NCBI GenBank assembly: GCA_039989475.1
Contig: JBDXHU010000009.1
Location: 310,001-374,000, forward strand
Reading direction: 5' to 3'
Origin: JBDXHU01 sp039989475
GTDB taxonomy: Bacteria; Pseudomonadota; Gammaproteobacteria; Pseudomonadales; Halieaceae
DNA: 64,000 nt
Position numbers and translations under genes: made by a program. A model generated the notes under the pieces. That model had not been told where the DNA came from. It saw only the letters and a program-made list of their open reading frames with translations, and made no database searches. Below, in pieces: positions 8,575 through 17,883 of the stretch (position 1 is its first letter; every line of letters starts with the position of its first letter).

Positions 8575-10089
8575 ATGAAGAAACTCTTACTCACCCTGAT
8601 GATTCTCCTGCTTCTCGTCGGCGCTGCCTACTGGGTACTGCGCGCCGGTGGAGCAGTGGATCCCTTTGTCGCTACCTACCAGGAGCACTGCAGTTCCTGT
8701 CACGGTGAGGACCTGGAAGGCGTCGAGGCCATGGGGCCGGCGCTGATTAACGTCGAGCTGACTCACGGCGACAGCGTCACTGCAATCAGCCAGAGTATCT
8801 CCAGGGGCTTCCCCGATCAGGGCATGGCGGGCTGGGCCTCGGAGTTGGAGGAGCAGGAAATCAGAAGCCTGGCGATATACATCGCGGAACGCCGGGTGGA
8901 CCGGATGTTCACCGACTTCAAGACCGACGCACCCATCGCCATCCCCCAGGATGTGGTAAGTAGCAAAGAACACGACTTTCGGCTTGAACTGGTCACTGAC
9001 CAACTCCACCCCCTGCCCTTTTCTATCGCACCCTTACCGGACGGCCGCATCCTGGTGACAGAAAAGACCCGGGGCCTGCGCATCGTCAACAGCGATGGGT
9101 CACTGTCAGAACTGATTACAGGCACCCCCCAGGTATTCGATGATGGCTGGGACTATATTTTGCGCTGGGGGCACGGCTGGTTACTGGATGTCGCCCTGCA
9201 CCCGCGCTATGAGGAAAACGGGTGGATCTACCTGCACCACACCGAGCGCTGTCCAGACTGCAGCATTGTGCACAAGAGTTTCAACCGGGTGGTGCGTGGC
9301 CGCATCCGCAACAAGCAGTGGGTAGACGAGGAAGTAATCTGGGCGCCAGGCCCGGAATACTACTCATGGGTACCAGACCTTGGTGCCGGTGGCCGGCTGG
9401 CCTTTGACGATGCCGGTTACCTCTACATCAGCGTCGGCATCAAGGGCAGCTCCAACTTTGATGGTGTCCAGGATCTGCAACGCCCCCACGGTAAAATTCA
9501 TCGGGTCCACGACGACGGTCGTATCCCGACGGACAACCCCTTCATCAATATGGAGGGCGCCTACCCAAGCATCTGGACCTTTGGTCACCGCAGCCCCCAG
9601 GGCCTGGAGTTCGATTCGGCCCGGGGCCAACTCTGGGGTACCGAGATGGGTCCCAGGGGTGGAGACGAGTTGAACCTGCTGCTACCGGGTCGCAACTATG
9701 GCTGGCCACTGTATTCCAAGGGACTGAACTACGACGGTACCGCCATCGATTACGGCAAGTGGCTGGATATCGAGTACGATTTAAGCGACATCGAGCAGCC
9801 GGTAGTCGACTTGACCCCGGCGCCGGCGGTGTCGAGTTTCATCTTCTATCACGGCGAGCAATTTCCCAACTGGGAGGGCAACGTACTGGTGGGCTCGCTA
9901 AAGGCGACTGAACTCTACCGTATCGTGCTGGATGGCGATCGCTTTCTGCGCTCAGAAGTTTTGCTAAAGCAATTGGCGCGTATCCGGGATATCGAAGTCG
10001 GCCCCGGGGGTTATGTCTACCTGCTGCTGGAGCACAAGGACGGAGGCCAGATTATTCGGCTGGTGCCTGCGGAGCCCGACTATTTGTGA
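8575..10089 (+). CDS. PQQ-dependent sugar dehydrogenase-like protein with N-terminal cytochrome c domain
   Basis: A 504-residue exported fusion protein. Start 8575 gives a signal or anchor helix (MKKLLLTLMILLLLVGAAYW), then a small c-type cytochrome domain (C39-x-x-C42-H43, CSSCH; a likely distal Met in DQGMAGW) up to about residue 115, then a six-bladed glucose/sorbosone dehydrogenase beta-propeller (PLPDGRILVTEKTRGLRI, VALHPRYEENGWIYL, FGHRSPQGLEFD, RGGDELNLL). The built-in haem could accept electrons directly from PQQ. Substrate unknown. Its last 10 bases overlap the 3' end of the convergent GST gene. Confidence 0.88.
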   Translation: MKKLLLTLMILLLLVGAAYWVLRAGGAVDPFVATYQEHCSSCHGEDLEGVEAMGPALINVELTHGDSVTAISQSISRGFPDQGMAGWASELEEQEIRSLAIYIAERRVDRMFTDFKTDAPIAIPQDVVSSKEHDFRLELVTDQLHPLPFSIAPLPDGRILVTEKTRGLRIVNSDGSLSELITGTPQVFDDGWDYILRWGHGWLLDVALHPRYEENGWIYLHHTERCPDCSIVHKSFNRVVRGRIRNKQWVDEEVIWAPGPEYYSWVPDLGAGGRLAFDDAGYLYISVGIKGSSNFDGVQDLQRPHGKIHRVHDDGRIPTDNPFINMEGAYPSIWTFGHRSPQGLEFDSARGQLWGTEMGPRGGDELNLLLPGRNYGWPLYSKGLNYDGTAIDYGKWLDIEYDLSDIEQPVVDLTPAPAVSSFIFYHGEQFPNWEGNVLVGSLKATELYRIVLDGDRFLRSEVLLKQLARIRDIEVGPGGYVYLLLEHKDGGQIIRLVPAEPDYL

Positions 10090-11189
10090 ATATCGATCAT
10101 CTTGGCGTCGACATAAAATGGCAGCTGGCTGCATAGATCGTCGTCCATAGGCAGTTCAGGCTGACGCCACAGCGGCTCCCAGCAGCCATGCTGTTCCAAC
10201 AGCGCCTGGGCCGTGGATTGCTCGACCTCGGGCAGCGCATTGAAATGATCGCGCAGTTGCTGCAGACACCAGACCCGGTATTTCGACCAGCGCGCGCCGC
10301 GATAGTGCACACCACCAATCTCGGCATCGAAGCTCTTCTTACCCGCGACCACCGCATCGACATTGGCACACAGATAGGGCAGGTAATGCTCGCCTATTTC
10401 ATCGAGGATGGGACCCCAGTCCGCGGGAACGCCGGTAAGCAACTCTCCGTCGCAGTCCTCCAGCCGGGTGTTCCACAAGCGCGCCGCCCACTCCCAGACG
10501 GCGGGTGCCTGCCGGCGCATGATTTCCGCCGGTATGGGGTCGAGACCAAAATGTCGAAACATGGGGCCGGAGAATCCAATGTCTGCCAGGCTGGGCTTAT
10601 CGCCCAACAAAAACGGGCGCCTGCGCAGTATCGCCTCAAGTTGCGCCAGGCAACGGTGGTAAATTGCCTCAACACCGGGCACCTGATCGGGCCTGATACC
10701 GTCACCAACGGTATAACCCCGCTGGCGCCGAATCAGTACCAGCCGCTTGATGAAGCTCGGCAACAGTAGATTTGGGGTGACCTCATAAGCCAGGTGGGTA
10801 CTGGCCCAGCGCGCACCTTCCTCATAATACCAGCGGTAGTGCATGGCCGGTCGCCACAGCCATTCATCGGCATAATCTTCCAGCAACAAGCTGAAAAAGC
10901 GCTGCAGTGGATCGACAGGAATTACTGCTGGAGCGGCATACTCTGTTTCAAACCATTTGATAATGGGCGTGCTATCACTCAACCAGCGACCGTCGCCGAG
11001 TTCCAGGACGGGCATCTGGGTAGAGCCGGTTTTTTCCCTGATCAAGGGCGCGTGGCGTTGCATGTCGAACGCCTGCAACTCGTAGGGAATACCCCTGATC
11101 CGAAAATAGTTTTCCAGCTTGCCGGTGAAGTAGGAAATACTGGAACCGTACAGCTTGATTGGAACTATTGCGTCAGTCGCCATGTTCAC
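10080..11189 (-). CDS. Glutathione S-transferase family protein
   Basis: A 369-residue protein. The N-terminal thioredoxin-like GST domain (about 10-90) contains STQMPVLELGDGRWLSDSTPIIKW, with the usual cis-Pro and the DSTPI version of the ES motif that binds the glutathione gamma-glutamyl group. A helical C-terminal GST domain follows (GDKPSLADIGFSGPMFRH, about 205-222). It is far longer than the usual 200-230 residues, with about 100 extra C-terminal residues rich in Trp and His of unknown role. The substrate is unknown. It converges on the PQQ-dehydrogenase gene. Confidence 0.83.
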   Translation of the reverse strand: MNMATDAIVPIKLYGSSISYFTGKLENYFRIRGIPYELQAFDMQRHAPLIREKTGSTQMPVLELGDGRWLSDSTPIIKWFETEYAAPAVIPVDPLQRFFSLLLEDYADEWLWRPAMHYRWYYEEGARWASTHLAYEVTPNLLLPSFIKRLVLIRRQRGYTVGDGIRPDQVPGVEAIYHRCLAQLEAILRRRPFLLGDKPSLADIGFSGPMFRHFGLDPIPAEIMRRQAPAVWEWAARLWNTRLEDCDGELLTGVPADWGPILDEIGEHYLPYLCANVDAVVAGKKSFDAEIGGVHYRGARWSKYRVWCLQQLRDHFNALPEVEQSTAQALLEQHGCWEPLWRQPELPMDDDLCSQLPFYVDAKMIDIHK

Positions 11190-11253
11190 ATCAACCCCTT
11201 GCCTGAATAGCCGCCCCTATCACCGGCAGCTGTGTCCTCAACAGCTCAACAGT

Positions 11254-12381
11254 TTACTTCTTGGCACCGAGCCGCTGCCCCTGCAGATACTTTTTCCCCA
11301 CCTCGGCATCAAGGCTGATATTCGCATCCTGGAACAACATGACGATATCTGAACCACCGAACAGGAAGTAGCCAAAGGGATCACCCTTGCGAAGTTGGGC
11401 GCCGACCTCTGGCGTAAGGTTTACCGACGACACGTAGGACATTCCGATGGGAAGAATGGCCACCAGCCCTAGTTCCGGGGAGTCGACGACGACGAGGCCG
11501 CGCTCCTGGTTAAACTGGTAGGTATCACCATCGACGACATCGAAGCTGCCATCTGCGTTGCGAGACACATCCATGTAAACCCGGCCGCTGATATTGCGTA
11601 TCTCTTTCACTGTACCGGCGACAGGCAGATGGTAGCGGTGATAGTCATCGATATACAGAAAACTGTGCGTGTAGATGCCGCCCTTGAAAGCATCCTCATA
11701 GGGGCTGCCCGCGAGCAACTCGGCGATCTCCCAGTTAGCGCCCTTGACCGTGATATTCGAGTTATCGTCGATGGGCCAGGTACCCATGAATACCGCATCA
11801 GCCGGGGAGACAATCACCTTATCGTCCCGCGCCGCGGCGACAGGCCGCTTGCCGGGACGCATCTCCCGGGCAAAAAACTGGTTGAAGGTCAACCAGCCGC
11901 TGGGACCCACGAAATAATCGTCGATATTGTAATTGGGCATGGAAGCGAAGCTGGGGATGCCCGCCGCAGACGCCGGGGTGTCGAGAAAGGCACCGTAGGC
12001 CTGTACAAAGGATTTCAACCAGGCACTGAATTGCACATCCTCATTGAGCATGTCGCCCGGCGCCTGGTTGACGATGTAGTACAGCGCCAGCAGCCTGGGC
12101 ACGACAACCCGCTCGATGGGAATCCAGGTGACCAAGTCGTCAAGGTAGGCATAGAACTGATCCATGCTGCGGATCGATTCCATATCGGCTTTCGCCAATG
12201 CAGCGTCCATACCCTGGGCCAGGTCGGCTCGCTCCTCCAGCAGTGACATCAAAGCCACCACGCTGGGCTCGTAAGCGTCCGCCTTGTCCTTTGCCAGCGC
12301 AGCATTACTGACGGCGCAGGCACAGAGCAGCAACAGCATGCAGATAGAAGATCGTAGTGCAGAGCAGGTATTCTGAATCAT
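11254..12381 (-). CDS. Exported phosphatidylserine decarboxylase-like pyruvoyl enzyme
   Basis: A 375-residue protein (start 12381; opens with a signal peptide SSICMLLLLCACAVSNAALA). The first half (about 55-130; TWIPIERVVVPRLLALYYIVNQAPGD) resembles the domain found N-terminal to some atypical PS decarboxylases, including the fungal tryptophan decarboxylase PsiD. The second half is the decarboxylase: HSFLYIDDYHRYHLPVAG with the catalytic His, and FGGSDIVMLF, whose Gly-Ser is the expected self-cleavage site producing the pyruvoyl group. Export is unusual for this family, so the substrate may be an amino acid or another periplasmic compound rather than phosphatidylserine. Confidence 0.8.
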   Translation of the reverse strand: MIQNTCSALRSSICMLLLLCACAVSNAALAKDKADAYEPSVVALMSLLEERADLAQGMDAALAKADMESIRSMDQFYAYLDDLVTWIPIERVVVPRLLALYYIVNQAPGDMLNEDVQFSAWLKSFVQAYGAFLDTPASAAGIPSFASMPNYNIDDYFVGPSGWLTFNQFFAREMRPGKRPVAAARDDKVIVSPADAVFMGTWPIDDNSNITVKGANWEIAELLAGSPYEDAFKGGIYTHSFLYIDDYHRYHLPVAGTVKEIRNISGRVYMDVSRNADGSFDVVDGDTYQFNQERGLVVVDSPELGLVAILPIGMSYVSSVNLTPEVGAQLRKGDPFGYFLFGGSDIVMLFQDANISLDAEVGKKYLQGQRLGAKK

Positions 12382-12531
12382 AAGGGTATCCTTGGTTGGC
12401 AGCAGTATAGACCCGCATTGCAGGAACTGCATCTGCACATGTATGTGGACCTACAGGCTTGAGGAAATGCAAACAACCAGTTAAGGTGCAGGCCGCGTTG
12501 GCACTACTGGGTAAGGACGCCGGTAAAATAG

Positions 12532-13974
12532 ATGAAGAGACATGCTCTAGTTCTTGCGATAGGCAGTATGGCTGCCGGGTCGGCGCTTGGCGTTGATCTG
12601 GACAACCCCAGCTCAAAAGCCGTCACCTACGCATCGGAAGTCACCATACCTGCCGCAGGTGCGCAAATAACCACAGCCGAGGACGTTGTTGGCGCTGTGG
12701 GTTTTGGTATCACTGCCGGCGGCAGTCGATTCCTGCGCTACGATCTACCGGGCGCCAAATTCCTGGCACTTCCCAGCCTGTCGTTTCCTGGCCAGAGTGG
12801 GTCCAATATCGTCTACGTCAGTGGTGGGGTTGGCTTCAGTTTCGTGATTTTCGAAGTGTCTGCTGATGCGGCCACCAGCATTCCGCCAACGGATATTGCG
12901 ACCATGTCCTTTGGTCTCGCTTCCCCGAACGTAAGTCTTGACGGCGATAGTGCAACCGTCACCTACGGCATCTACTTTACAGCGCCCGGTGCTGTAAATC
13001 AGAATCCGGCCGACGTGCTGGCCACCAGCAGCGCCCTGCTCTTCGAATTTACTCCCGGCACGGGGGTCGCATCTACCACTGATACAACAGGGACAAGCCC
13101 ACTGGAAATTGAGTTCGCCTCTGGCAGCACAAATTTTGTGGGCGGTTTTACCAGGTCCGCCATTGGTGCTTTTTACGCCACAGAGGTGCCTGGCAATCAG
13201 TTCTTATTGGACGGTGCGACCGATGTAAGCATCGCTGCTAGCCGAGCGCCTTCGACTACGCTAAGCATAACTGGCGACTTTACCGCTACTGCCGACGCCA
13301 CAACCGGCGCCTATGACACCAGCAAGGTATTCCTGTCTAACGACGCCTGTGCCAGTGACGTCCTGACATCCACTACGCTTAACGCTGGCGAGGCTGTATT
13401 CACTCTGGGCAATACCTCTTACGGCACCATCAATACGGTGCCGCCGCTGTCATCCGGACCCGATATTTGTATCGAAGTGAACGGTGTCAGCGTGATTGCG
13501 GAAAGCGCATACACAGCGCTGTATGAACCTGTTGCGATGCCTGGTTACCAGCTACCCGAGGTGAGCATTGAGCTGGGCTCGCTGCAAGAGAACAGTGCCA
13601 GCGAAGCCCAAAACCTGGTTTTAACACCACTGAGCATTGGTGGTGCCTACGACAGCTATATCCGTGTGACCAACACGTCTCCAGTCGCTGGCGACGTAAA
13701 ATTTCGCATGGTCAATGACCTGGGTGACCTTGGTCCATCCGTGAGCCTGGCCGATGTTATCGAAGGAACATCTTCGAGGCTGGCCGTCGGCGGCTCTACG
13801 CAGAATATCGATATCTCATTGATCTATGAGGCGTCTGTTAACCTTGACCCCAGCTGGGATGTAGCTGCCCAGCCTCGCCGCAAGCTACGCCTGATAACCA
13901 CCGGCGATTTCACCAGCATTGCGACTCAGGTAATTACCCTCTCCACCGACGGAACTACCTTCTCTACCTTCTAG
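12532..13974 (+). CDS. Secreted protein of unknown function
   Basis: A 480-residue protein I do not recognise. It starts with a signal peptide (MKRHALVLAIGSMAAGSALG) and continues as a Ser/Thr/Ala/Gly-rich, predominantly beta-strand sequence with very few charged residues and only two cysteines (DACASD and DICIEV) that could form one disulfide. This composition is typical of surface or extracellular beta-sandwich proteins. No membrane anchor, LPXTG-like or PEP-CTERM tail is visible. Base composition is slightly lower in GC than the neighbours. It stands alone between the divergent decarboxylase gene and a small lipoprotein. Confidence 0.75.
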   Translation: MKRHALVLAIGSMAAGSALGVDLDNPSSKAVTYASEVTIPAAGAQITTAEDVVGAVGFGITAGGSRFLRYDLPGAKFLALPSLSFPGQSGSNIVYVSGGVGFSFVIFEVSADAATSIPPTDIATMSFGLASPNVSLDGDSATVTYGIYFTAPGAVNQNPADVLATSSALLFEFTPGTGVASTTDTTGTSPLEIEFASGSTNFVGGFTRSAIGAFYATEVPGNQFLLDGATDVSIAASRAPSTTLSITGDFTATADATTGAYDTSKVFLSNDACASDVLTSTTLNAGEAVFTLGNTSYGTINTVPPLSSGPDICIEVNGVSVIAESAYTALYEPVAMPGYQLPEVSIELGSLQENSASEAQNLVLTPLSIGGAYDSYIRVTNTSPVAGDVKFRMVNDLGDLGPSVSLADVIEGTSSRLAVGGSTQNIDISLIYEASVNLDPSWDVAAQPRRKLRLITTGDFTSIATQVITLSTDGTTFSTF

Positions 13975-14119
13975 GCCAGCGTTGGTTCAGGGTCGCCCGT
14001 CTCGGTAAAGCCAGCTGGCTTTGGCCTTGCAATTGTGGAGAGCCCACAAGCTTCCCATTTTGGGCTACTATTGAAATTATCGACTGACGTCAGTCGACTT
14101 ACAGCGTGGAGAATCTTTT

Positions 14120-14365
14120 ATGGCTTGTTTAGAACAATCAACCTGGGCGTCTCGCCTAATCAAGGTTACTGCAGTGGCAATCACCCTGTCCCTGGGTGCC
14201 TGTTCCATGAATCAATCCCAGGAGCGGGTCGCCGGTGGCGCGGCAATCGGCGCCATTGCGGGCGCAGCGCTAGGCACCAGCCGTCAGAGCGCGGCGATTG
14301 GGGCCGCCGTCGGCGCGGCGGGCGGTTACCTCTTTGACCGGCACGAGAAAAACAAAGATGAATAA
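14120..14365 (+). CDS. Small glycine-zipper outer-membrane lipoprotein
   Basis: An 81-residue protein with a lipoprotein signal (lipobox LGAC, modified Cys at 28) followed by a glycine-zipper helix (GGAAIGAIAGAALG and AAIGAAVGAAGGYLFD, about 39-73) and a basic tail. Such Gly-zipper (YMGG/OmpA-associated) lipoproteins insert in or sit on the outer membrane; their roles are mostly unknown. The next gene starts within or just after its stop, so the two are probably co-transcribed. Confidence 0.85.
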   Translation: MACLEQSTWASRLIKVTAVAITLSLGACSMNQSQERVAGGAAIGAIAGAALGTSRQSAAIGAAVGAAGGYLFDRHEKNKDE

Positions 14366-14381
14366 CAGTGGAGACAGCGTC

Positions 14382-14774
14382 ATGAATTTCAAAACCTGGC
14401 TGGGATCACTGCTGCTGAGCGCTGCTGCATTGCTAGCCCTTAATGCGCAGGCCGGTGATTACTCACTCGAAGACTTTAATTTAAACACCGCCGAGGACCT
14501 GCTTGATGTCTGTACCGTCAAGGCAAGCCACGCTGACCACGCGGTGGCCACGGCGTTCTGCTACGGCTTTTTCGAGGGCGCGCATCATTACGATGATGCC
14601 ATCGAAAACACCACCGCCTATGTGGATATCGTGTGCAGCCCCGATGGCACCACCCGCACCGAGGCGGTCGCAGTATTCGTCGCCTACCTCGGTGCCAACC
14701 CTCAATACGGCTCAGAAAAGCCGGTCGACGCCGCATTCCGGGCCCTGTCCTCCAAGTGGCCCTGCTCCAAGTAG
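14382..14774 (+). CDS. Rap1a/Tai-like exported protein
   Basis: A 130-residue secreted protein (signal peptide MNFKTWLGSLLLSAAALLALNAQA). The mature part has the pattern of the Rap1a/Tai domain: NTAEDLLDVC, then AVATAFCYGFFEGAHHY and a final conserved Cys (KWPCSK), giving paired cysteines. Rap1a/Tai proteins are immunity proteins against some type VI amidase effectors, but many stand-alone homologues have no effector nearby, and none is seen here. ATG at 14382 has GGAG upstream; ATG at 14358, overlapping the previous stop, is an alternative. A terminator follows. Confidence 0.75.
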   Translation: MNFKTWLGSLLLSAAALLALNAQAGDYSLEDFNLNTAEDLLDVCTVKASHADHAVATAFCYGFFEGAHHYDDAIENTTAYVDIVCSPDGTTRTEAVAVFVAYLGANPQYGSEKPVDAAFRALSSKWPCSK

Positions 14775-14813
14775 GGTACTAAGCCAGGCACTGTAAGATT
14801 TTCGACCCTGGCA

Positions 14814-14845
14814 AACCGGCACCTCATTCCAGGTGCCGGTTTTTT
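14814..14845 (+). terminator. Rho-independent terminator
   Basis: An 11-bp perfect stem (AACCGGCACCT pairing with AGGTGCCGGTT) around a 6-base loop, directly followed by a run of Ts. It lies 40 bases after the Rap1a-like gene and probably ends the lipoprotein/Rap1a transcript. Confidence 0.88.
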
Positions 14846-14917
14846 CATGTCCATTGTTTACAGCTTGCAGGAAGCTGTCATGATGGCATCCGAATAGTTC
14901 GCAACAAGGATTAGCGA

Positions 14918-16177
14918 GTGACACACCTGAAATTTATAACGGCCGGCATATTGGCCAGCCTGGCCTGGGCGGGGCTGGCACTGTATGGCGGCCTCAGCGG
15001 CTGGTGGCTGGACCCAATCACCGAGCGAGGAGATAGCCGGCAGTTCATGGATGCGGCGATCAGCATGATCGGCGAATCCAGTCCCGGCAGTGTGGCGCTG
15101 GTGTTGATAGAGGATGGCGAGGTCTATGACGAGTACTACCATTCCGCCGGCGCGCCGATTAATGCCGACACTGTATTTGCCACCGCATCCCTGAGTAAAT
15201 GGCCCACCGCCTACGCCGCTATGTTGTTGGTCGAACAGGGCAAGATCGATCTCGATGCGCCGGTGTCGCGCTACCTGACCCGCTGGCAATTGCCGGCCAG
15301 CGACTTTGACAATGAGGCCGTGACCGTGCGCCGCTTGTTGTCACACACCGCCGGGCTGGTCGACGGCCTGGGCTACGGCGACTACACGGCGGATGAGACT
15401 CTACCCAGCCTGGTGGAAAGCCTGGACAATCCGCGGGGATCTGACGATGAGGACGTGCAAATCATTGTCGGTAGGGAACCGGGTTCCGAGTGGGACTATT
15501 CCGGCGGTGGCTACCTGGTGCTGGAATTGCTGGTGGAGGAAGTTACCGGCATGGACTTTGCCGAGTATATGCAAGAGGCGGTATTTGCACCGCTGGGCAT
15601 GTCGCGCTCAAGCTATCAATACCTGGCAGAGCTGGATAATATCGCCGGCTCCTATGAGCGCAGTGGCGAGCCTGCGCCGCTGTATCAATACGCCGCCAGG
15701 AGTGCGACCGCCCTGGCAAGTTCGGCCGCGGACCTGACCCGTTTTGCCCAGGCCCAGCTGCGCGCGGATGCACCGCTGGCAGACAGCTCTGTCAGCACCA
15801 TGCGTGAGCCCCTGGGCCGCGAGATGGGCATGGCAATATGGGGCGCGGGTGTCATGCTCTATCACCCCAGCGGGGAAGGCGATTATGTCTTCGGTCACGA
15901 TGGCGCCAATGATCCTTCTATCAATGCCAGTGTCCGCGTCAATCCCGATACCGGTGACGCCATTGTCGCCTTGTCGACCGGGCCTGCTTACCTGGCCTCA
16001 AGGCTCGCCTACCAGTGGGGCTTGTGGACGACCGGCTATCCGGATTTCATTCAGGCTAATCTAGCCATAGAGAGCGCCATGCAACCGATCATGCTTGGCC
16101 TGCTGCTGATTGCGGTGTCCTTGCTGCTGCTGGCATTGCTACTGTGGCGCCAACGCGCCCGGGCTGTCGCAGATTGA
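14918..16177 (+). CDS. Class C beta-lactamase-like serine hydrolase, membrane anchored
   Basis: A 419-residue protein with an N-terminal hydrophobic signal/anchor (about 8-30) and a C-terminal membrane helix (about 392-412). The penicillin-binding-protein-like fold is shown by the nucleophile motif S91-L-S-K94, the Y194-S-G triad that replaces YxN, and FGHDGAND in the HxG position. Such proteins are usually esterases, D-amino-acid peptidases or amidases rather than antibiotic-resistance enzymes. The start is GTG at 14918 with AAGGA upstream. The next gene, an amidohydrolase, follows after 26 bases, suggesting a two-gene operon acting outside the cytoplasm. Confidence 0.87.
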   Translation: MTHLKFITAGILASLAWAGLALYGGLSGWWLDPITERGDSRQFMDAAISMIGESSPGSVALVLIEDGEVYDEYYHSAGAPINADTVFATASLSKWPTAYAAMLLVEQGKIDLDAPVSRYLTRWQLPASDFDNEAVTVRRLLSHTAGLVDGLGYGDYTADETLPSLVESLDNPRGSDDEDVQIIVGREPGSEWDYSGGGYLVLELLVEEVTGMDFAEYMQEAVFAPLGMSRSSYQYLAELDNIAGSYERSGEPAPLYQYAARSATALASSAADLTRFAQAQLRADAPLADSSVSTMREPLGREMGMAIWGAGVMLYHPSGEGDYVFGHDGANDPSINASVRVNPDTGDAIVALSTGPAYLASRLAYQWGLWTTGYPDFIQANLAIESAMQPIMLGLLLIAVSLLLLALLLWRQRARAVAD

Positions 16178-16203
16178 AACCCTGCTAGAGGTTTAGAAGG
16201 CCC

Positions 16204-17634
16204 GTGAAAATAATCCTGATGACCATAAAGTATGCAGCCTGCCTGTTGCTCGCCCTGGCGGTACTTGTGCTGCTTTCGATCCCGCTATCGATAGGCGAGT
16301 TTCCCGATGATCTCGCCACTGTCGATAATTCACGACCCTTGCTGCTCGACCAGGTCAACATCGTCGACGTAAAGACCGGCCTGGTTCTCGAAAACCGGCA
16401 AATTCGAATTGCGGGTGGTGTCATAGAGTCGATTCAGGCGGCGGGCAGCAGCTCCGGTGCGGAGTATGAATGGATTGATTTGAAGGGCGCCTGGGTCGTG
16501 CCGGGCCTGTTTGATATGCATGTGCATATTCACGACCGGAAGTACCTGGCACTGAACCTGGCCTACGGCGTCACCTCGGTGAGAAACATGCGTGGGCTAC
16601 CCATGCACCTCAGGTGGAAGGCAGAGCTGAATGACGGTCGCTGGCTGGGCAGCAATCTCTACACCTCTTCACCGGTCCTTGATGGCGAGAAATACGCACA
16701 CGCCCTGCAGCAGGTGGTTACCTCGCCAGCGGAGGCACGCCGGTTGGTCACTAAATACCAGGCGGCTGGTTACGATCTCATCAAGGCCTACGGCTACCTG
16801 GATAAAGCGGTGTTCGAAGCGATCGTCGATGAGGCGAGTAGGCTGGGGATGCCGGTGGGAAAACACGGCCCCAACCCGGTGGCTGGCGCGACGCTGGCGT
16901 CAAACCGGGGCCTGCAGTCGCTGGAACATGTGGAGGATATCTTCCAGGGGCCGCTCAACTACGAATATGATCGCGACGTACTGCTTAAGTGGATTGAGGA
17001 ATTAAAGACGATTGAGCCCGCTGTCACCCCCACCCTGGCAACCTTCCATCACCTGACCCGCTTGAGCGAGGGAAAAGACGCCTTTGTTGAAACCTTACCC
17101 CTGGACACACTCAACCCCCTCTACAAGGTCATTAACCGGGAATTCGCGGTCACACGCTGGCTGGCTGCCAGCGAAGCGCAGATAGAGTGGAACAAGGCCG
17201 AAGAGCTTCACCTGCTGGAAATTACCCGGGAGCTCGACGCGCATGACATCAGGCTGCTGGTGGGATCGGATGCGGGCACCATGTATATGCCGGCGGGCAG
17301 CTCCACACACCTTGAGATGGCGCTAATGCAGCAAGCCGGCTTGTCACCGGGCACTGTGCTCCAGGCCGCCACGATTAACGCCGCCGAGGCCCTGGCTATC
17401 GACGCGCACTATGGCTCGGTGGAGGTGGGTAAAATTGCCGACCTGGTCGTGGTTGCAGAGAATCCGCTGATTGATTTACCAGCCCTTGCCCAACCAACAG
17501 CGGTTATCAAGGCCGGACAATGGCTATCGGCGGAAGACCTGGCAGCGTTGCGGGCCTCGGCTGAACATCCATCGAACCTCTACATGAGCCTTGGGCGCCT
17601 GCTGGAAGACTTACTGAGCCGGGCGCTTTCCTGA
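16204..17634 (+). CDS. Membrane-anchored metal-dependent amidohydrolase
   Basis: A 476-residue amidohydrolase-superfamily protein with an N-terminal membrane anchor (about 8-30). The metal site is recognisable: DMHVHIH (H106, H108), a Lys in YDLIKAYGYLD likely to be the carboxylated bridging ligand, His in GKHGPNP and SLEHVEDI, and Asp in LLVGSDAGT. This set is typical of the prolidase/imidazolonepropionase-like subgroup (cyclic or acyl dipeptidases). The last part (GSVEVGKIADLVVVAENPL) is the standard closing beta-sandwich. It is probably coupled with the upstream serine hydrolase. Confidence 0.87.
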   Translation: MKIILMTIKYAACLLLALAVLVLLSIPLSIGEFPDDLATVDNSRPLLLDQVNIVDVKTGLVLENRQIRIAGGVIESIQAAGSSSGAEYEWIDLKGAWVVPGLFDMHVHIHDRKYLALNLAYGVTSVRNMRGLPMHLRWKAELNDGRWLGSNLYTSSPVLDGEKYAHALQQVVTSPAEARRLVTKYQAAGYDLIKAYGYLDKAVFEAIVDEASRLGMPVGKHGPNPVAGATLASNRGLQSLEHVEDIFQGPLNYEYDRDVLLKWIEELKTIEPAVTPTLATFHHLTRLSEGKDAFVETLPLDTLNPLYKVINREFAVTRWLAASEAQIEWNKAEELHLLEITRELDAHDIRLLVGSDAGTMYMPAGSSTHLEMALMQQAGLSPGTVLQAATINAAEALAIDAHYGSVEVGKIADLVVVAENPLIDLPALAQPTAVIKAGQWLSAEDLAALRASAEHPSNLYMSLGRLLEDLLSRALS

Positions 17635-17646
17635 GCGGCCACCGCC

Positions 17647-17868
17647 TCAGTCAGCGGGCGGGTCGTACTGAAATACCGACTCCAGGGGCACGCCGAAGAC
17701 GGCGGCCATGCGAAATGCGACCTCAAGCGAGGGCGAGTATTTGCCGGCCTCTATCGCCAGCACGGTCTGGCGGGTAACGCCGATGGCATCGGCCAGGGCC
17801 TGCTGGGTCATTTCGCCCTGGTCAAAGCGCAGGCGGCGGATGTTGTTGGCAATATGACTTTTTTTCAT
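17647..17868 (-). CDS. Cro/CI-type HTH regulator
   Basis: A 73-residue single-domain Xre-family DNA-binding protein; the helix-turn-helix lies around residues 20-45 (MTQQALADAIGVTRQTVLAIEAGKYSPS split over two helices). Small regulators of this kind are commonly paired with a membrane protein gene of unknown function, as here: its start is 15 bases from the end of the upstream membrane gene, so they form one operon. It is the obvious candidate to bind the inverted repeats upstream of that operon. Confidence 0.9.
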   Translation of the reverse strand: MKKSHIANNIRRLRFDQGEMTQQALADAIGVTRQTVLAIEAGKYSPSLEVAFRMAAVFGVPLESVFQYDPPAD

Positions 17869-17883
17869 CTGCTGTATTCGCTG

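Noticed and set aside
14007..14022. Palindrome AAAGCCAGCTGGCTTT after the secreted protein gene considered as a terminator
   Set aside because: It is a perfect palindrome but is not followed by a T run, so a terminator call is not supported.
14382..14774. Possible type VI immunity system around the Rap1a-like protein
   Set aside because: No effector or T6SS gene is adjacent; stand-alone Rap1a-like proteins are common.
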